From Luteimonas marina (lineage in GTDB: Bacteria; Pseudomonadota; Gammaproteobacteria; Xanthomonadales; Xanthomonadaceae), in NCBI RefSeq assembly GCF_007859325.1, contig NZ_VOHK01000009.1:42589-106588 (forward strand): a DNA stretch of 64,000 nucleotides. The letters run 5' to 3'. This document shows positions 1 to 7,308 of the stretch, piece by piece. The translations under genes were made by a program, and so were the position numbers. A model generated the notes under the pieces. It was not told where the DNA came from, searched no databases, and saw only the letters and a list, made by a program, of their open reading frames with translations. Numbering within the stretch: the stretch's first letter is position 1; each line of letters opens with the position of its first letter.

Positions 1-141
1 CTGCCCACCGGCGCCGCGGGCAAGCTCGACGTCAACGGCAGCCATGGCGTGCGTGTCGCCGCCGACCTGCCGTCCACGCTGCGTTCACTGCCGGGCGTGG
101 AGCAGGTCAAACTGTCGCTCGCGCGCCCCTGGGTGAACTGA
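1..141 (+). CDS. C-terminal fragment of an unidentified protein
   Basis: The frame is open from the window edge and ends at TGA 139-141. It gives 46 residues ending in ARPWVN, with strongly GC-biased third codon positions, so it is very likely the real 3' end of a gene that begins outside the window. I do not recognise the family; the visible part has no cysteine, transmembrane segment or catalytic motif. It converges on the minus-strand hypothetical gene that may end at 107. Confidence 0.6.
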   Translation: MPTGAAGKLDVNGSHGVRVAADLPSTLRSLPGVEQVKLSLARPWVN

Positions 142-550
142 ACGTCGTCGCCCGGGCGGGATCGTCGCATCGAGGCGTCCATGGCCGCAGGACCAGGCGC
201 CGTCCCCGGCGCCATCTTCGACATGCGGATCCCGGCGTTGCCGCACCCCTGCCGCAGGGTTGCCCACGCCCCCCCGGACCGGCATGACGCAAGCGGATGC
301 CGCCACCGAAGTAGTGCCACGGGATCCATGCCTGCACGTCGCTGCACGGCCACGCGAACACGTGACAACGATCACTGCGGTCGATCGCCGCAGCCAATCC
401 CGGCAAACGCAATGCGTGTTCGATCCTTCGCAGTTGCCACGGCCATGTACTGCCGATGCCGTGGGCCTCGAAGCACAACACCTCGCGCGCAAGGATCAGT
501 TCACCGGGAATGCTGGAAAGACCCCGCAACAGCCAGGTCTCGCTGCGCAT
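107..550 (-). CDS. Hypothetical protein, possibly frameshifted
   Basis: A minus-strand frame starting at ATG 550. Its first ~85 residues look like a compact globular domain: MRSETWLLRGLSSIPGELIL at the start, then a WPWQLRRIE segment and an AWIPWHYFGGG segment. After about residue 88 the composition changes abruptly to Arg/Gly/Pro-rich low-quality coding with rare codons, directly at a run of seven G. A frameshift (real or a sequencing error) at that run, or simply a different C-terminus, is likely. As read, it overlaps the end of the convergent fragment at 1-141 by 35 bases. I do not know its function; it looks cytoplasmic, with no signal peptide. Confidence 0.4.
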   Translation of the reverse strand: MRSETWLLRGLSSIPGELILAREVLCFEAHGIGSTWPWQLRRIEHALRLPGLAAAIDRSDRCHVFAWPCSDVQAWIPWHYFGGGIRLRHAGPGGRGQPCGRGAATPGSACRRWRRGRRLVLRPWTPRCDDPARATTFSSPRGARATV

Positions 551-658
551 CTCCCCACGGGATGCAGATCGCGCTTGCGTTTGATCCCAGCGAGCGGCAG
601 CGATCATGTGCACTGCGTCGCACATTGTCGGCCCTGTCAACCCAAGCCAGCGCCCATG

Positions 659-1642
659 TCAGCGCGAACCCGGTGGCGACGACGTCCATGCCGCCGCCAG
701 TGCAAATGCTTCCGCACGTGCTTCGTGCTCGCGACGGCAGCGCCTGGCGGCGATGTCGGCGTCGCGGTCGGCGCCGATGTATTGCTGCATCCGCTTGTGG
801 TTGGCCTGCGCCAGGCAGGCATGCAGTTCGCCATCCTCCGGCAGCGGAGCGAGATGGATCGGGTGCATGAGGAGCGCATGCTCGACCTCGTCGTAGACCG
901 CGGCCGGGGCCGTGGTCACCGCGACGTCGGCATCGAACCATGCGCTGGGCGCCGCCTCCGCAGGATCCATCCCAAGCCATGGCCCACCGGTTTCGACATA
1001 TTCCATGCCGATGTACATGCGTCCACGCATCGCGTCCTCACCCTGGGCGAAGCGGAAATGCACGATGTCCATGTTCTGCGCATCGTAAGGACTGCGCTTC
1101 GCAGCCTGCTCCAGCACCAGCGCCTCTTGGTCGGCATAGCGTGAACGCACGAGGGCTTCTGCGTGACGACGAGTGACGGCTTCCATCCCGCCGCTGCGGA
1201 TGCGCGGGATGTCGTCGGTTGCCGCGATCCGCTCCGTCGGCAAGCGTTCCCGCCGGCTGCGACCATCGGCGGACACGAAAATCCAATGCAGGCAGGACGA
1301 TCGCATGCAGTTCGCCGCCACGCGGATCTCGCCCTTCCAGTCCGGCGGCGGAACCCCCCGCACGCGCTGCAGCACCAGGTCCGCATAGGCGCCCCGCCCA
1401 TGCACCATGATCCGTCCGTCGGCGCTGTCGCGTTCCAGCGGTGGCTGTGGCGTGTGAGGCGTGTCCGCGGCGGCATTGACGTCCAGCCGCTCCTGCGAGG
1501 CCCATGAGCGGACATCGCCACGCGCATCGAGACTCCCCGACGATTCCGGGCCGCCACAGGCCGTTGTTGCCAGCAACACCGCCACTCCCGTCGCAATCCG
1601 CGCGCCCCAGGCACGACGCCTACACGTCGCGAGGGTATTCAC
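659..1642 (-). CDS. Putative lipoprotein, unknown function (last gene of lipoprotein operon)
   Basis: 327 residues. The GTG start at 1642 overlaps the TGA of the upstream lipoprotein gene (GTGA), implying translational coupling. The N-terminus has a basic region, a hydrophobic stretch and an ATTAC lipobox-like site giving Cys29, so it is probably an outer- or inner-membrane lipoprotein facing the periplasm; position -3 is Thr, slightly off consensus. The mature part is soluble, with two close cysteines (NCMRSSC) and a C-terminal region rich in Ala, Arg and Glu with further cysteines. It is not recognisably related to the three paralogous lipoproteins upstream. Function unknown; its place as the last gene of the same operon suggests a shared role. 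Confidence 0.75.
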   Translation of the reverse strand: MNTLATCRRRAWGARIATGVAVLLATTACGGPESSGSLDARGDVRSWASQERLDVNAAADTPHTPQPPLERDSADGRIMVHGRGAYADLVLQRVRGVPPPDWKGEIRVAANCMRSSCLHWIFVSADGRSRRERLPTERIAATDDIPRIRSGGMEAVTRRHAEALVRSRYADQEALVLEQAAKRSPYDAQNMDIVHFRFAQGEDAMRGRMYIGMEYVETGGPWLGMDPAEAAPSAWFDADVAVTTAPAAVYDEVEHALLMHPIHLAPLPEDGELHACLAQANHKRMQQYIGADRDADIAARRCRREHEARAEAFALAAAWTSSPPGSR

Positions 1643-2844
1643 GGGATGCGCTCGAGTTCGGTGGCGTTGGAGGGCTGGTAGTACGGATCGTGGGTGCTCC
1701 ACGCATTGTTCGGATTGTCGTTGTCCTGGAACACGCGCGAGCCACCGTGGATGCTCGACTGCACGGTGCCGCCCCCGTTGCCGGCGTAGGTGTCGTATTC
1801 GCCGATCGCTTCCAGCCCGCGCCGATGCATGCCGTCGTTGGTGGCGACGGTGTTGGCGTGGGTCCGGGCGTAGATGCCGGCCACCTCGCGCTGGGTCTGC
1901 GCACGGATCCCGGCACGGTCCGCCTCGCCGCGCGCATTGATCTGCGCCATGCGCCCTTCGTGCCACTGGTCGATGCCCTGGCGCTGCGCGGCGTAGTAGC
2001 GCTGGAGCGTCCCCGTCACCCGCTGCCTGGCATCGGCCATCCATTGCGGGTCCGGCTGGATGGTCATGGCGATGCGATCGGCGAGTCCGACATCCAGCTG
2101 GCCGTTGCGTGCCCGGTTGGCCACGATCTCGGTGCTGGCTGCGGTGGTGTTGCCGCGGAACGACGAGAAGCTGACGCCGGACGACAGCACCTCGCGGATC
2201 TCAACACCTTCCAATGTGTAGCCGATCAGCAGGTGCCCGGCCTCGATACGACGTTGCTGACCCGCATCCGGAATCCCGCCCCCTTGAGCCGCCTGCTCCA
2301 TCCTGGCCACGCCTTCGGGCCAATCCATGTAGTCGAGCACGCGCGCATCCGGGCGGAACTGTGCCGCCACGGATTCAAGGAACGCGCGGACGCTGCGATA
2401 CGGGGCCGCCGGACAGGGATTGGTGGGGAGCTCGGTGCCCTGCACTTGCCAGGACGCGGCCGGCACCAGCCGGAACGCGGCGATTCCATCCGGCGCCGTC
2501 GCCGTCCACGCGACCTGCAATCCGCCGCTGCAGACGTCGCCATTCTCCCAGCGCACGCCGCCGCTCATCCGCCAACCGGCCGGCACCTGCACCGTGTAGG
2601 CAAGGCGTGGCGAACCGAAACCGGCTTCGTCCATGATCTGCACCGGTGCCAGTTGGCCGGTGCCGGCATGCACTGGCACTGGCGCCGTCTCAGCATCGCC
2701 ACCCCCGGCCCATGCCGATCCCGCATCCAGCTGGCCGTCACCGCCAACAGAGTCAGGCCACTGCGTGCCTGCACCTGTGCCACCACAGGCGGAAAGCGCC
2801 AATGCCACCGCCAGTACACGCGTGGTCCTGATCATCGTCTTCAT
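1639..2844 (-). CDS. Paralogous lipoprotein 1 with conserved C-terminal SSIHGGSRVFQ motif
   Basis: 401 residues. ATG 2844 is preceded by a GGGGAG ribosome site; the longer frame start at 2871 lacks this and would bury the signal peptide. Lipobox ALSAC gives Cys20. After a low-complexity linker comes a globular part with PAGW, a conserved cysteine, an AW/PDG segment and NPCP, matching cysteine positions in the paralogues at 3010 and 4971 (likely a disulfide). A helical Ala/Arg/Gln-rich middle follows, then the shared C-terminus with YAG, GGTV, SSIHGGSRVFQ, DPY and NATELERIP. Probably a periplasm-facing lipoprotein. I do not know the family. Its stop overlaps the next gene start. Confidence 0.85.
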   Translation of the reverse strand: MKTMIRTTRVLAVALALSACGGTGAGTQWPDSVGGDGQLDAGSAWAGGGDAETAPVPVHAGTGQLAPVQIMDEAGFGSPRLAYTVQVPAGWRMSGGVRWENGDVCSGGLQVAWTATAPDGIAAFRLVPAASWQVQGTELPTNPCPAAPYRSVRAFLESVAAQFRPDARVLDYMDWPEGVARMEQAAQGGGIPDAGQQRRIEAGHLLIGYTLEGVEIREVLSSGVSFSSFRGNTTAASTEIVANRARNGQLDVGLADRIAMTIQPDPQWMADARQRVTGTLQRYYAAQRQGIDQWHEGRMAQINARGEADRAGIRAQTQREVAGIYARTHANTVATNDGMHRRGLEAIGEYDTYAGNGGGTVQSSIHGGSRVFQDNDNPNNAWSTHDPYYQPSNATELERIP

Positions 2845-3009
2845 GCCTTGCTCCCCGGCGGACATCGCCATTCACTTCACGAGGCGCAGAATGGGTTGAT
2901 TCCGGCTCATCGCGGCGCCAGCCCGTCGCCGGCATCGCCGGAAAACAGGCCGGCTCGCGCAGGCAGGCCAGCCGGGGACATCTTGCGGGGCTGGACGACG
3001 ATGCTCGTT

Positions 3010-4188
3010 TCAGCGGATCCGTTCCAGCTCGGTCGCATTCGATGGTTGTGCATGGGGATCGTCGGTATTCCAGACATTCGACGTCCTGCTGTTGTCCTGG
3101 AACACGCGCGAACCCTCGTGGATCGAGCTGTAGACCGTGCCGCCATGGATGCCGGCATACGCATTGCGTTCGTAGATGCCATCGATGGTGCGCGCATGGA
3201 TGCGGTCGTTGGTGGCCTGGGTGTTGGCATAGGTCTGTGCCCGCATCGCGGCCACCTCGCGCGTGGCGCGCGACCAGATCGCGGCACGGTCGGCGGCCCC
3301 CTTGGCGTTGATCTCGGCCATGCGCCGCGCGTGCCAGGCCTGGATCTGCTTGAGCTGTTCGGCGTAGAAATGATTGACGTTGGCCTGCACGCGCTTGACC
3401 GCCGGCTCGGCCCACTCCGGATTCTCTTCGATGCTGCCGACGATCCGGTCCAGCAAGCCCATGTCGAGCTGGCCGTTCGGCGCGCGGTAGGCATCCACGC
3501 GACCGGCACCGGCGACAATGTTGCCGTTGGATTTGACCCGGTTGAAGGTCACCGCCACGGCAAGCACTTCACGCATGTCGACACCATCGGCCTCATACCC
3601 GATCAGCACGCGACCCGCGTCGAAGCGCTGCTCGACCTCCGCAGGCGGCGGTTGCCCGTGGCGGCGCGCCGATTGTTCGGCGCGGGCGGCGTGCTCGGGC
3701 CAGTCGCTGTAGTCCAGCACCCGCGCGTTGGGCCGTGCCTGCATGGCGACGGCTTCCAGCAGTTCGCGTGCGGAGCGGAAGGGCTCCACCGGGCATGGAT
3801 CCACCGGCAGCTCGGTGCCCTTCACCTGCCAGACGAACGCCGGATACATCTCGTACACGCTGACGTTGTCCGGTGCGACCGCCGCCCACGTCACGCGCGC
3901 CTGGTGCGAGTAGCACTCGGCCTTGTCGTTCCACTGCACGCCACCTGCGGTCTGCCACCCTCTGGGCACCTGCAGCCGGAAGGCCACCATCGGCGTACCG
4001 AATCCGGACGTGTCGACAATCTCGACCGGCACCAGCCGGCGCGTGTCAGACGTCGCGGAGCCGTGCGCACCGGACGCTTGCGTTGCCGCGACGCGTCCAT
4101 CGCCCGCATCACTCGCCGACCCGCATGCCGACAGCGCGAGCAGCACCGCGGCCGCGCACATGGTCCTCCGACCGATTCCCCTGAACAT
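3010..4188 (-). CDS. Paralogous lipoprotein 2 with conserved C-terminal SSIHEGSRVFQ motif
   Basis: 392 residues; start ATG 4188 with AAGGGGG eight bases upstream. Lipobox ALSAC at Cys22. Same architecture as its neighbours: PRGW, then Cys in the KAECYS segment, DPCP about 50 residues later, RVLDYSDWPE, a predicted helical middle (AWHARRMAEINAKGAADRAA), and the C-terminal YAG-GGTV-SSIHEGSRVFQDN-DPH-NATELERIR block. It is separated by 165 bases from lipoprotein 1 downstream and about 100 bases from the rhodanese gene upstream, so the whole set reads as one minus-strand operon, possibly with internal promoters. Divergence from its paralogues is large outside the conserved blocks, so the duplication is not recent. 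Function unknown. Confidence 0.85.
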   Translation of the reverse strand: MFRGIGRRTMCAAAVLLALSACGSASDAGDGRVAATQASGAHGSATSDTRRLVPVEIVDTSGFGTPMVAFRLQVPRGWQTAGGVQWNDKAECYSHQARVTWAAVAPDNVSVYEMYPAFVWQVKGTELPVDPCPVEPFRSARELLEAVAMQARPNARVLDYSDWPEHAARAEQSARRHGQPPPAEVEQRFDAGRVLIGYEADGVDMREVLAVAVTFNRVKSNGNIVAGAGRVDAYRAPNGQLDMGLLDRIVGSIEENPEWAEPAVKRVQANVNHFYAEQLKQIQAWHARRMAEINAKGAADRAAIWSRATREVAAMRAQTYANTQATNDRIHARTIDGIYERNAYAGIHGGTVYSSIHEGSRVFQDNSRTSNVWNTDDPHAQPSNATELERIR

Positions 4189-4290
4189 GGTGTCCCCCTT
4201 CGATGCCCGAACTCTCCTGCAAGGCGCAAAGACACGCGCAACCGGCTCATCGGCGCGCCGCGGTGCATGCCGCCGCGGCGACGATCCGAC

Positions 4291-4974
4291 TCACCGACCC
4301 TGGCCGCCCTGCCCGTCCATCGCGTTGCGCACCGGGAAGCCGGCCTGGCGCCAGGCGTCGATACCGCCGCGATACCAGTGCACGTTGCCGTAACCCATCT
4401 CGATCGCCCGCAGTGCGGCGTTGTACGAGCCCCAGCAGTGCGTGCCGCCGCAATAGACCACCAGCATCTTCGACTTGTCGCCGCCGGTGGCCTGCTGCAG
4501 ATACTGGCCGAAACCCTGCTGGACCTGGTCGTCGAAGCTGCCGCCCTGCGCGGCAGGCACCACCGCCACCGCGCCGGGCAGATGTTCGGGACCGGCATAG
4601 GCATGCAGCAGCAACACCTTGCCCTGCCCGCCCTGCAGCAGTTGCGCGAGCTGCTGCGTGCCGATGACCCTGCCGCCGGGGATCGCGGTCGGGGTCGGAC
4701 CGCCGAGCTGGTCGGACGGACGCAGCTGCGGCGTCGGCGCCACGCCGAAGTCCTGCGCTTCGCCCGATGCCGCCGGCGGCGCGAACCGCGGTTGCCCGGA
4801 CTGCATGGAGGGATCCGGCCGCGCCTGCGTCGCGCGCGGCGGCGGCGGCGGGGACGGCTGGCGCTGGCCGGAACCACCGAAGCTGTCCTGCGCCTGGAGC
4901 GCCGGCGCGACGGCAAGGCACAGGAGGGTCGCGACTGCGGATGCCAGCGCCAGCCTGCGGGACAGGCCGGTCAC
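4291..4974 (-). CDS. Secreted rhodanese-like protein (CxxxxCW type)
   Basis: 227 residues; GTG start at 4974 overlaps the TGA of the upstream lipoprotein gene (GTGA). Residues 1-28 form a signal peptide ending ALQAQ, followed by a Pro/Gln-rich linker (about 30-100) and a rhodanese fold (about 101-217). The expected active-site loop reads VVYCGGTHCWGSYNAA with Cys175 and Cys180 followed by Trp, and the C-terminal NVHWYRGGIDAWRQAGFPV is the usual rhodanese ending. This resembles the periplasmic PQQ-associated CXXCW rhodanese-like group more than thiosulfate sulfurtransferases, though the cysteine spacing here is four. Probably a periplasmic thiol-active protein. Its place between lipoproteins that carry conserved cysteines suggests thiol or disulfide chemistry on them, which is inference. 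Confidence 0.85.
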   Translation of the reverse strand: MTGLSRRLALASAVATLLCLAVAPALQAQDSFGGSGQRQPSPPPPPRATQARPDPSMQSGQPRFAPPAASGEAQDFGVAPTPQLRPSDQLGGPTPTAIPGGRVIGTQQLAQLLQGGQGKVLLLHAYAGPEHLPGAVAVVPAAQGGSFDDQVQQGFGQYLQQATGGDKSKMLVVYCGGTHCWGSYNAALRAIEMGYGNVHWYRGGIDAWRQAGFPVRNAMDGQGGQGR

Positions 4975-6221
4975 GGGATGCGCTCCAGCTCGGTGGCGTT
5001 GGCCGGATCGTGATAGGGATCGTTGCTGCTGTAGACGAGGTTCGGATCGCTGTTGCCCTGGAACACCCGGCTACCACCGTGGATGCTCGACTGCACCGTG
5101 CTGCCGTCGGTGCCGGCGTAGCTGTTGTACTCGCCGATGCCTTCCATCGTCCGGCGGTGGATGTTGTCGTTGGTCGCGCTGGTGTTGGCGGCGATGGCGC
5201 TGTAGATCCCCGCCACTTCCTGGTTGGTGCGCATGCGGATCGCGTGGCGGTCCGCGGCACCGCGGGCGTTGATGATCGCCATCTGCCGGTTGTGCCAGTC
5301 GTTGATGCTGCGGGCCTGGCCGTCGTGGAAGCGCTGCATGCTGGCCATGCTGCGCTGCTTCATCGCCTCCATCCACTGCGGGTTGGGCCGCATCGACTGC
5401 GCAACGCGCCCGCCCAGCTCCATGTCGAGGCCGCCGTTGGGCGCGCGCAGCGAATGGATCGTGGCAGTGCCGCCGACGATGTTGCCCTGCGTCTGCGAGA
5501 AGGTGACCGCCGCGGTCAGCATCTCGCGCATGTCGACGCCGTCCTTGTCGTAGCCGATCAGGATGCGCCCGGCGTCATGGCGCACCTGTGCCTGCGGGTT
5601 CGACTGCCCGGCCTGTGCCATCTTCTGCTCGACGTCCGGCAGGCGCTGGTAGTCGAGCACGCGCGCGCCGGGGCGCGTGCGCTGCAAGGTGGCCTCGAGG
5701 AATTCTCGGGTCGAGCGGTATGGCGCCGCCGGGCAGGGATTCATCTGGATCTCGGTGCCGGCCACCTGCCAGCTGAAGCCGGGCAGGATCTCGATCGCGG
5801 TCAAGCTGTCGGGTGCGATCGCGCCCCAGGCGACCTGCAGCTGGTTGCCGATGCAGTTGGTCGAATCGTTCCAGCTCACGCCGCCCACGGTCTGCCAGCC
5901 GGCCGGGATCTGCACCTCGGAAGCGACCATCGGCTGCGCGAAGCCGTTGCCGTCGACGATCTGCGCCGGCTGCAGGCGCGAGGTATCGGGCGGCGGCGGC
6001 ATCGGCGGCGGCGCGGCCTGCCGCTGCAGCGCCTGTCCCTCCGGCGCGGTGGCCAGCATGCCCTGGTCGGCCTGCAGCGCCTGCCCCTGCGGCCACCCCG
6101 GCGCCTGGCCGCCGTCGTCCAGCGCCTGCCAGCCATCGTTCTCCGACGCACCGCCACCGCACGCCGCCAGCGCCAGTCCCAGCACCGTTGCCGTCACGCC
6201 CGTTCTGATCCCGTTGCCCAT
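4971..6221 (-). CDS. Paralogous lipoprotein 3 (first gene of the operon)
   Basis: 416 residues. The longer frame reaches 6461, but ATG 6221 follows a GGGG-rich ribosome site and directly starts a lipoprotein signal (LALAAC, Cys21). A Gln/Pro/Gly-rich spacer follows, then the shared domain with PAGW, Cys in NCIGNQ, NPCP, RVLDY, a helical middle and the C-terminal YAG-GSTV-SSIHGGSRVFQGN-DPYHDP-NATELERIP block. It is the first gene of the minus-strand cluster; the 162 bases upstream (6222-6383) must hold the promoter and are shared with a small divergent gene. Function unknown. Confidence 0.85.
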   Translation of the reverse strand: MGNGIRTGVTATVLGLALAACGGGASENDGWQALDDGGQAPGWPQGQALQADQGMLATAPEGQALQRQAAPPPMPPPPDTSRLQPAQIVDGNGFAQPMVASEVQIPAGWQTVGGVSWNDSTNCIGNQLQVAWGAIAPDSLTAIEILPGFSWQVAGTEIQMNPCPAAPYRSTREFLEATLQRTRPGARVLDYQRLPDVEQKMAQAGQSNPQAQVRHDAGRILIGYDKDGVDMREMLTAAVTFSQTQGNIVGGTATIHSLRAPNGGLDMELGGRVAQSMRPNPQWMEAMKQRSMASMQRFHDGQARSINDWHNRQMAIINARGAADRHAIRMRTNQEVAGIYSAIAANTSATNDNIHRRTMEGIGEYNSYAGTDGSTVQSSIHGGSRVFQGNSDPNLVYSSNDPYHDPANATELERIP

Positions 6222-6383
6222 GGTCGTCCCCGGGGGCCCGGATGGCCCTGTCCCCCTTCCAGGCGCAGGACGCCGCGAAACCGGCTCACGCAGGCGGCAG
6301 GCGCCCGGCGTGAGCCGATCCGGCCGGAATCCGCGCCTTGTCGGGTAAACGGCCCGCACGGCCGCTTCCAGGGGGACCTCCGC

Positions 6384-6596
6384 ATGCTCGACCGCACCCG
6401 CCCGCCATGCGCCACCCGGCGCGAGCTCTATGCGCGCATCGCCGGTAGCGCCGGCGAACACGACGTCCGCCGCGCCGAACGCCTGCTGCTGCGGGCGCTC
6501 GAGCGGCAGTGGCCGCAGGTGCGGCTCGAACGCCTGCTGGCGCTGCTGCTGCGGCGCACGGGCGGCGACGCGACCGCCGCCGGGTCGATGCCATGA
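6384..6596 (+). CDS. Small basic hypothetical protein (70 residues)
   Basis: ATG 6384 follows a strong AGGGGGACC ribosome site. The product begins MLDRTRPPCATRRELYARIA and is Arg/Leu-rich with one probable amphipathic helix (RRAERLLLRALERQW). No signal peptide. It is divergent from the lipoprotein operon and ends at TGA 6594-6596, overlapping by ATGA a second short frame (6593-6886, starting MNQDYRTPFERLRQAW) that runs antisense into the sigma factor gene. Function unknown; the good ribosome site and GC-biased third positions are the reasons to keep it. Confidence 0.5.
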   Translation: MLDRTRPPCATRRELYARIAGSAGEHDVRRAERLLLRALERQWPQVRLERLLALLLRRTGGDATAAGSMP

Positions 6597-6640
6597 ACCA
6601 GGACTACCGCACGCCGTTCGAGCGCCTGCGCCAGGCCTGG

Positions 6641-7201
6641 TCAGCGCTGATCCGCCAGAGCCTCGAACAGCCAGCTGCGCGCGACCTGCCAGTGGCGCTT
6701 GACCGTGGCCGGGGAACTGTCCAGCGCCGCGGCGGTTTCCTCGATGGTCAGGCCGCCGAAGTAGCGCAGTTCGACGATCTTCGCCTTCTCGGCGTCGAAG
6801 CGCTCGAGCGCGACCAGCGCACCGTCCAGCGCGGCGACGTCGATGTCGTCGCCACTGCCGTCGGCAAGGTCGATGCTGGTGATTGACACCCGCTCGCCGC
6901 CATCACGCTTGTGCGCCGATCGCCGCCGGGCGTGGTCGACCAGCACCTCGCGCATCACCCTCGCGGCCATGTGCACGAAATGAACGCGGTCGCGCCACTC
7001 GATGCGATCCAGGCCGCTCAGGCGCAGGTAGGCCTCGTTGACCAGTGCGGTCGCCTGCAGCGTGTGCCCGGCGCGTTCGCCGCCGATCTGGCGCTGCGCG
7101 ATCGCGCGCAGCTCGGGATAGAGCGCATCGACCAGGCGATCGCGCGCGGACAGGTCGCCCTGCCGCCAGTCCGCAAGCCATTGCGTGAATTCCCCGCTCA
7201 C
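6641..7201 (-). CDS. ECF sigma factor, kinase-associated (Sigma70_X6 / ECF43-like)
   Basis: 186 residues from GTG 7201; a TTG start at 7246 is possible but unsupported. It carries sigma region 2 (about 5-90) and a region 4 helix-turn-helix with ELRYFGGLTIEETAAAL and SPATVKRHWQVARSWL (about 125-180). Region 2.2 reads HTLQATALVNEAYLRL (46-61) in place of the usual acidic DAED-type motif that contacts RNA polymerase. This is typical of sigma factors encoded next to Ser/Thr kinases, where kinase phosphorylation of a threonine in this region is reported to supply the charge. The divergent kinase at 7309 fits that. A TAGACT box lies seven bases ahead of GTG and there is no Shine-Dalgarno, so a leaderless mRNA is likely. 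Confidence 0.85.
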   Translation of the reverse strand: MSGEFTQWLADWRQGDLSARDRLVDALYPELRAIAQRQIGGERAGHTLQATALVNEAYLRLSGLDRIEWRDRVHFVHMAARVMREVLVDHARRRSAHKRDGGERVSITSIDLADGSGDDIDVAALDGALVALERFDAEKAKIVELRYFGGLTIEETAAALDSSPATVKRHWQVARSWLFEALADQR

Positions 7202-7208
7202 GGCGGCA

Positions 7209-7214
7209 AGTCTA
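7209..7214 (-). promoter_or_regulatory. Putative -10 box of ECF sigma gene
   Basis: TAGACT on the minus strand, seven bases before GTG 7201. It overlaps one copy of a TTGCTAG heptamer. Confidence 0.4.
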
Positions 7215-7265
7215 GCAACGGCCGCGGACGCCGCGCACGTGGGCAAGGCGCCGCACTTTTGCTAG
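7212..7265. promoter_or_regulatory. Inverted TTGCTAG pair between sigma and kinase genes
   Basis: CTAGCAA at 7212-7218 and TTGCTAG at 7259-7265, so TTGCTAG reads outward toward each gene with 40 bases between. Could be a shared promoter element or operator for both divergent genes. Confidence 0.35.
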
Positions 7266-7308
7266 CGTCGCGACGTCGGCACGATCTCTGCCGGTGCCGG
7301 GAACCGGA

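Noticed and set aside
181..1144. Long plus-strand frames over the lipoprotein genes
   Set aside because: They are antisense to the minus-strand lipoprotein gene, with Arg/Pro/His-rich composition typical of GC-rich shadow frames, and lack a ribosome site.
1504..6596. Very long plus-strand frames (over 600 and 1100 codons) across the lipoprotein operon
   Set aside because: No credible domain; they mirror the minus-strand codon bias. Signal peptides, lipoboxes and GTGA overlaps on the minus strand are decisive.
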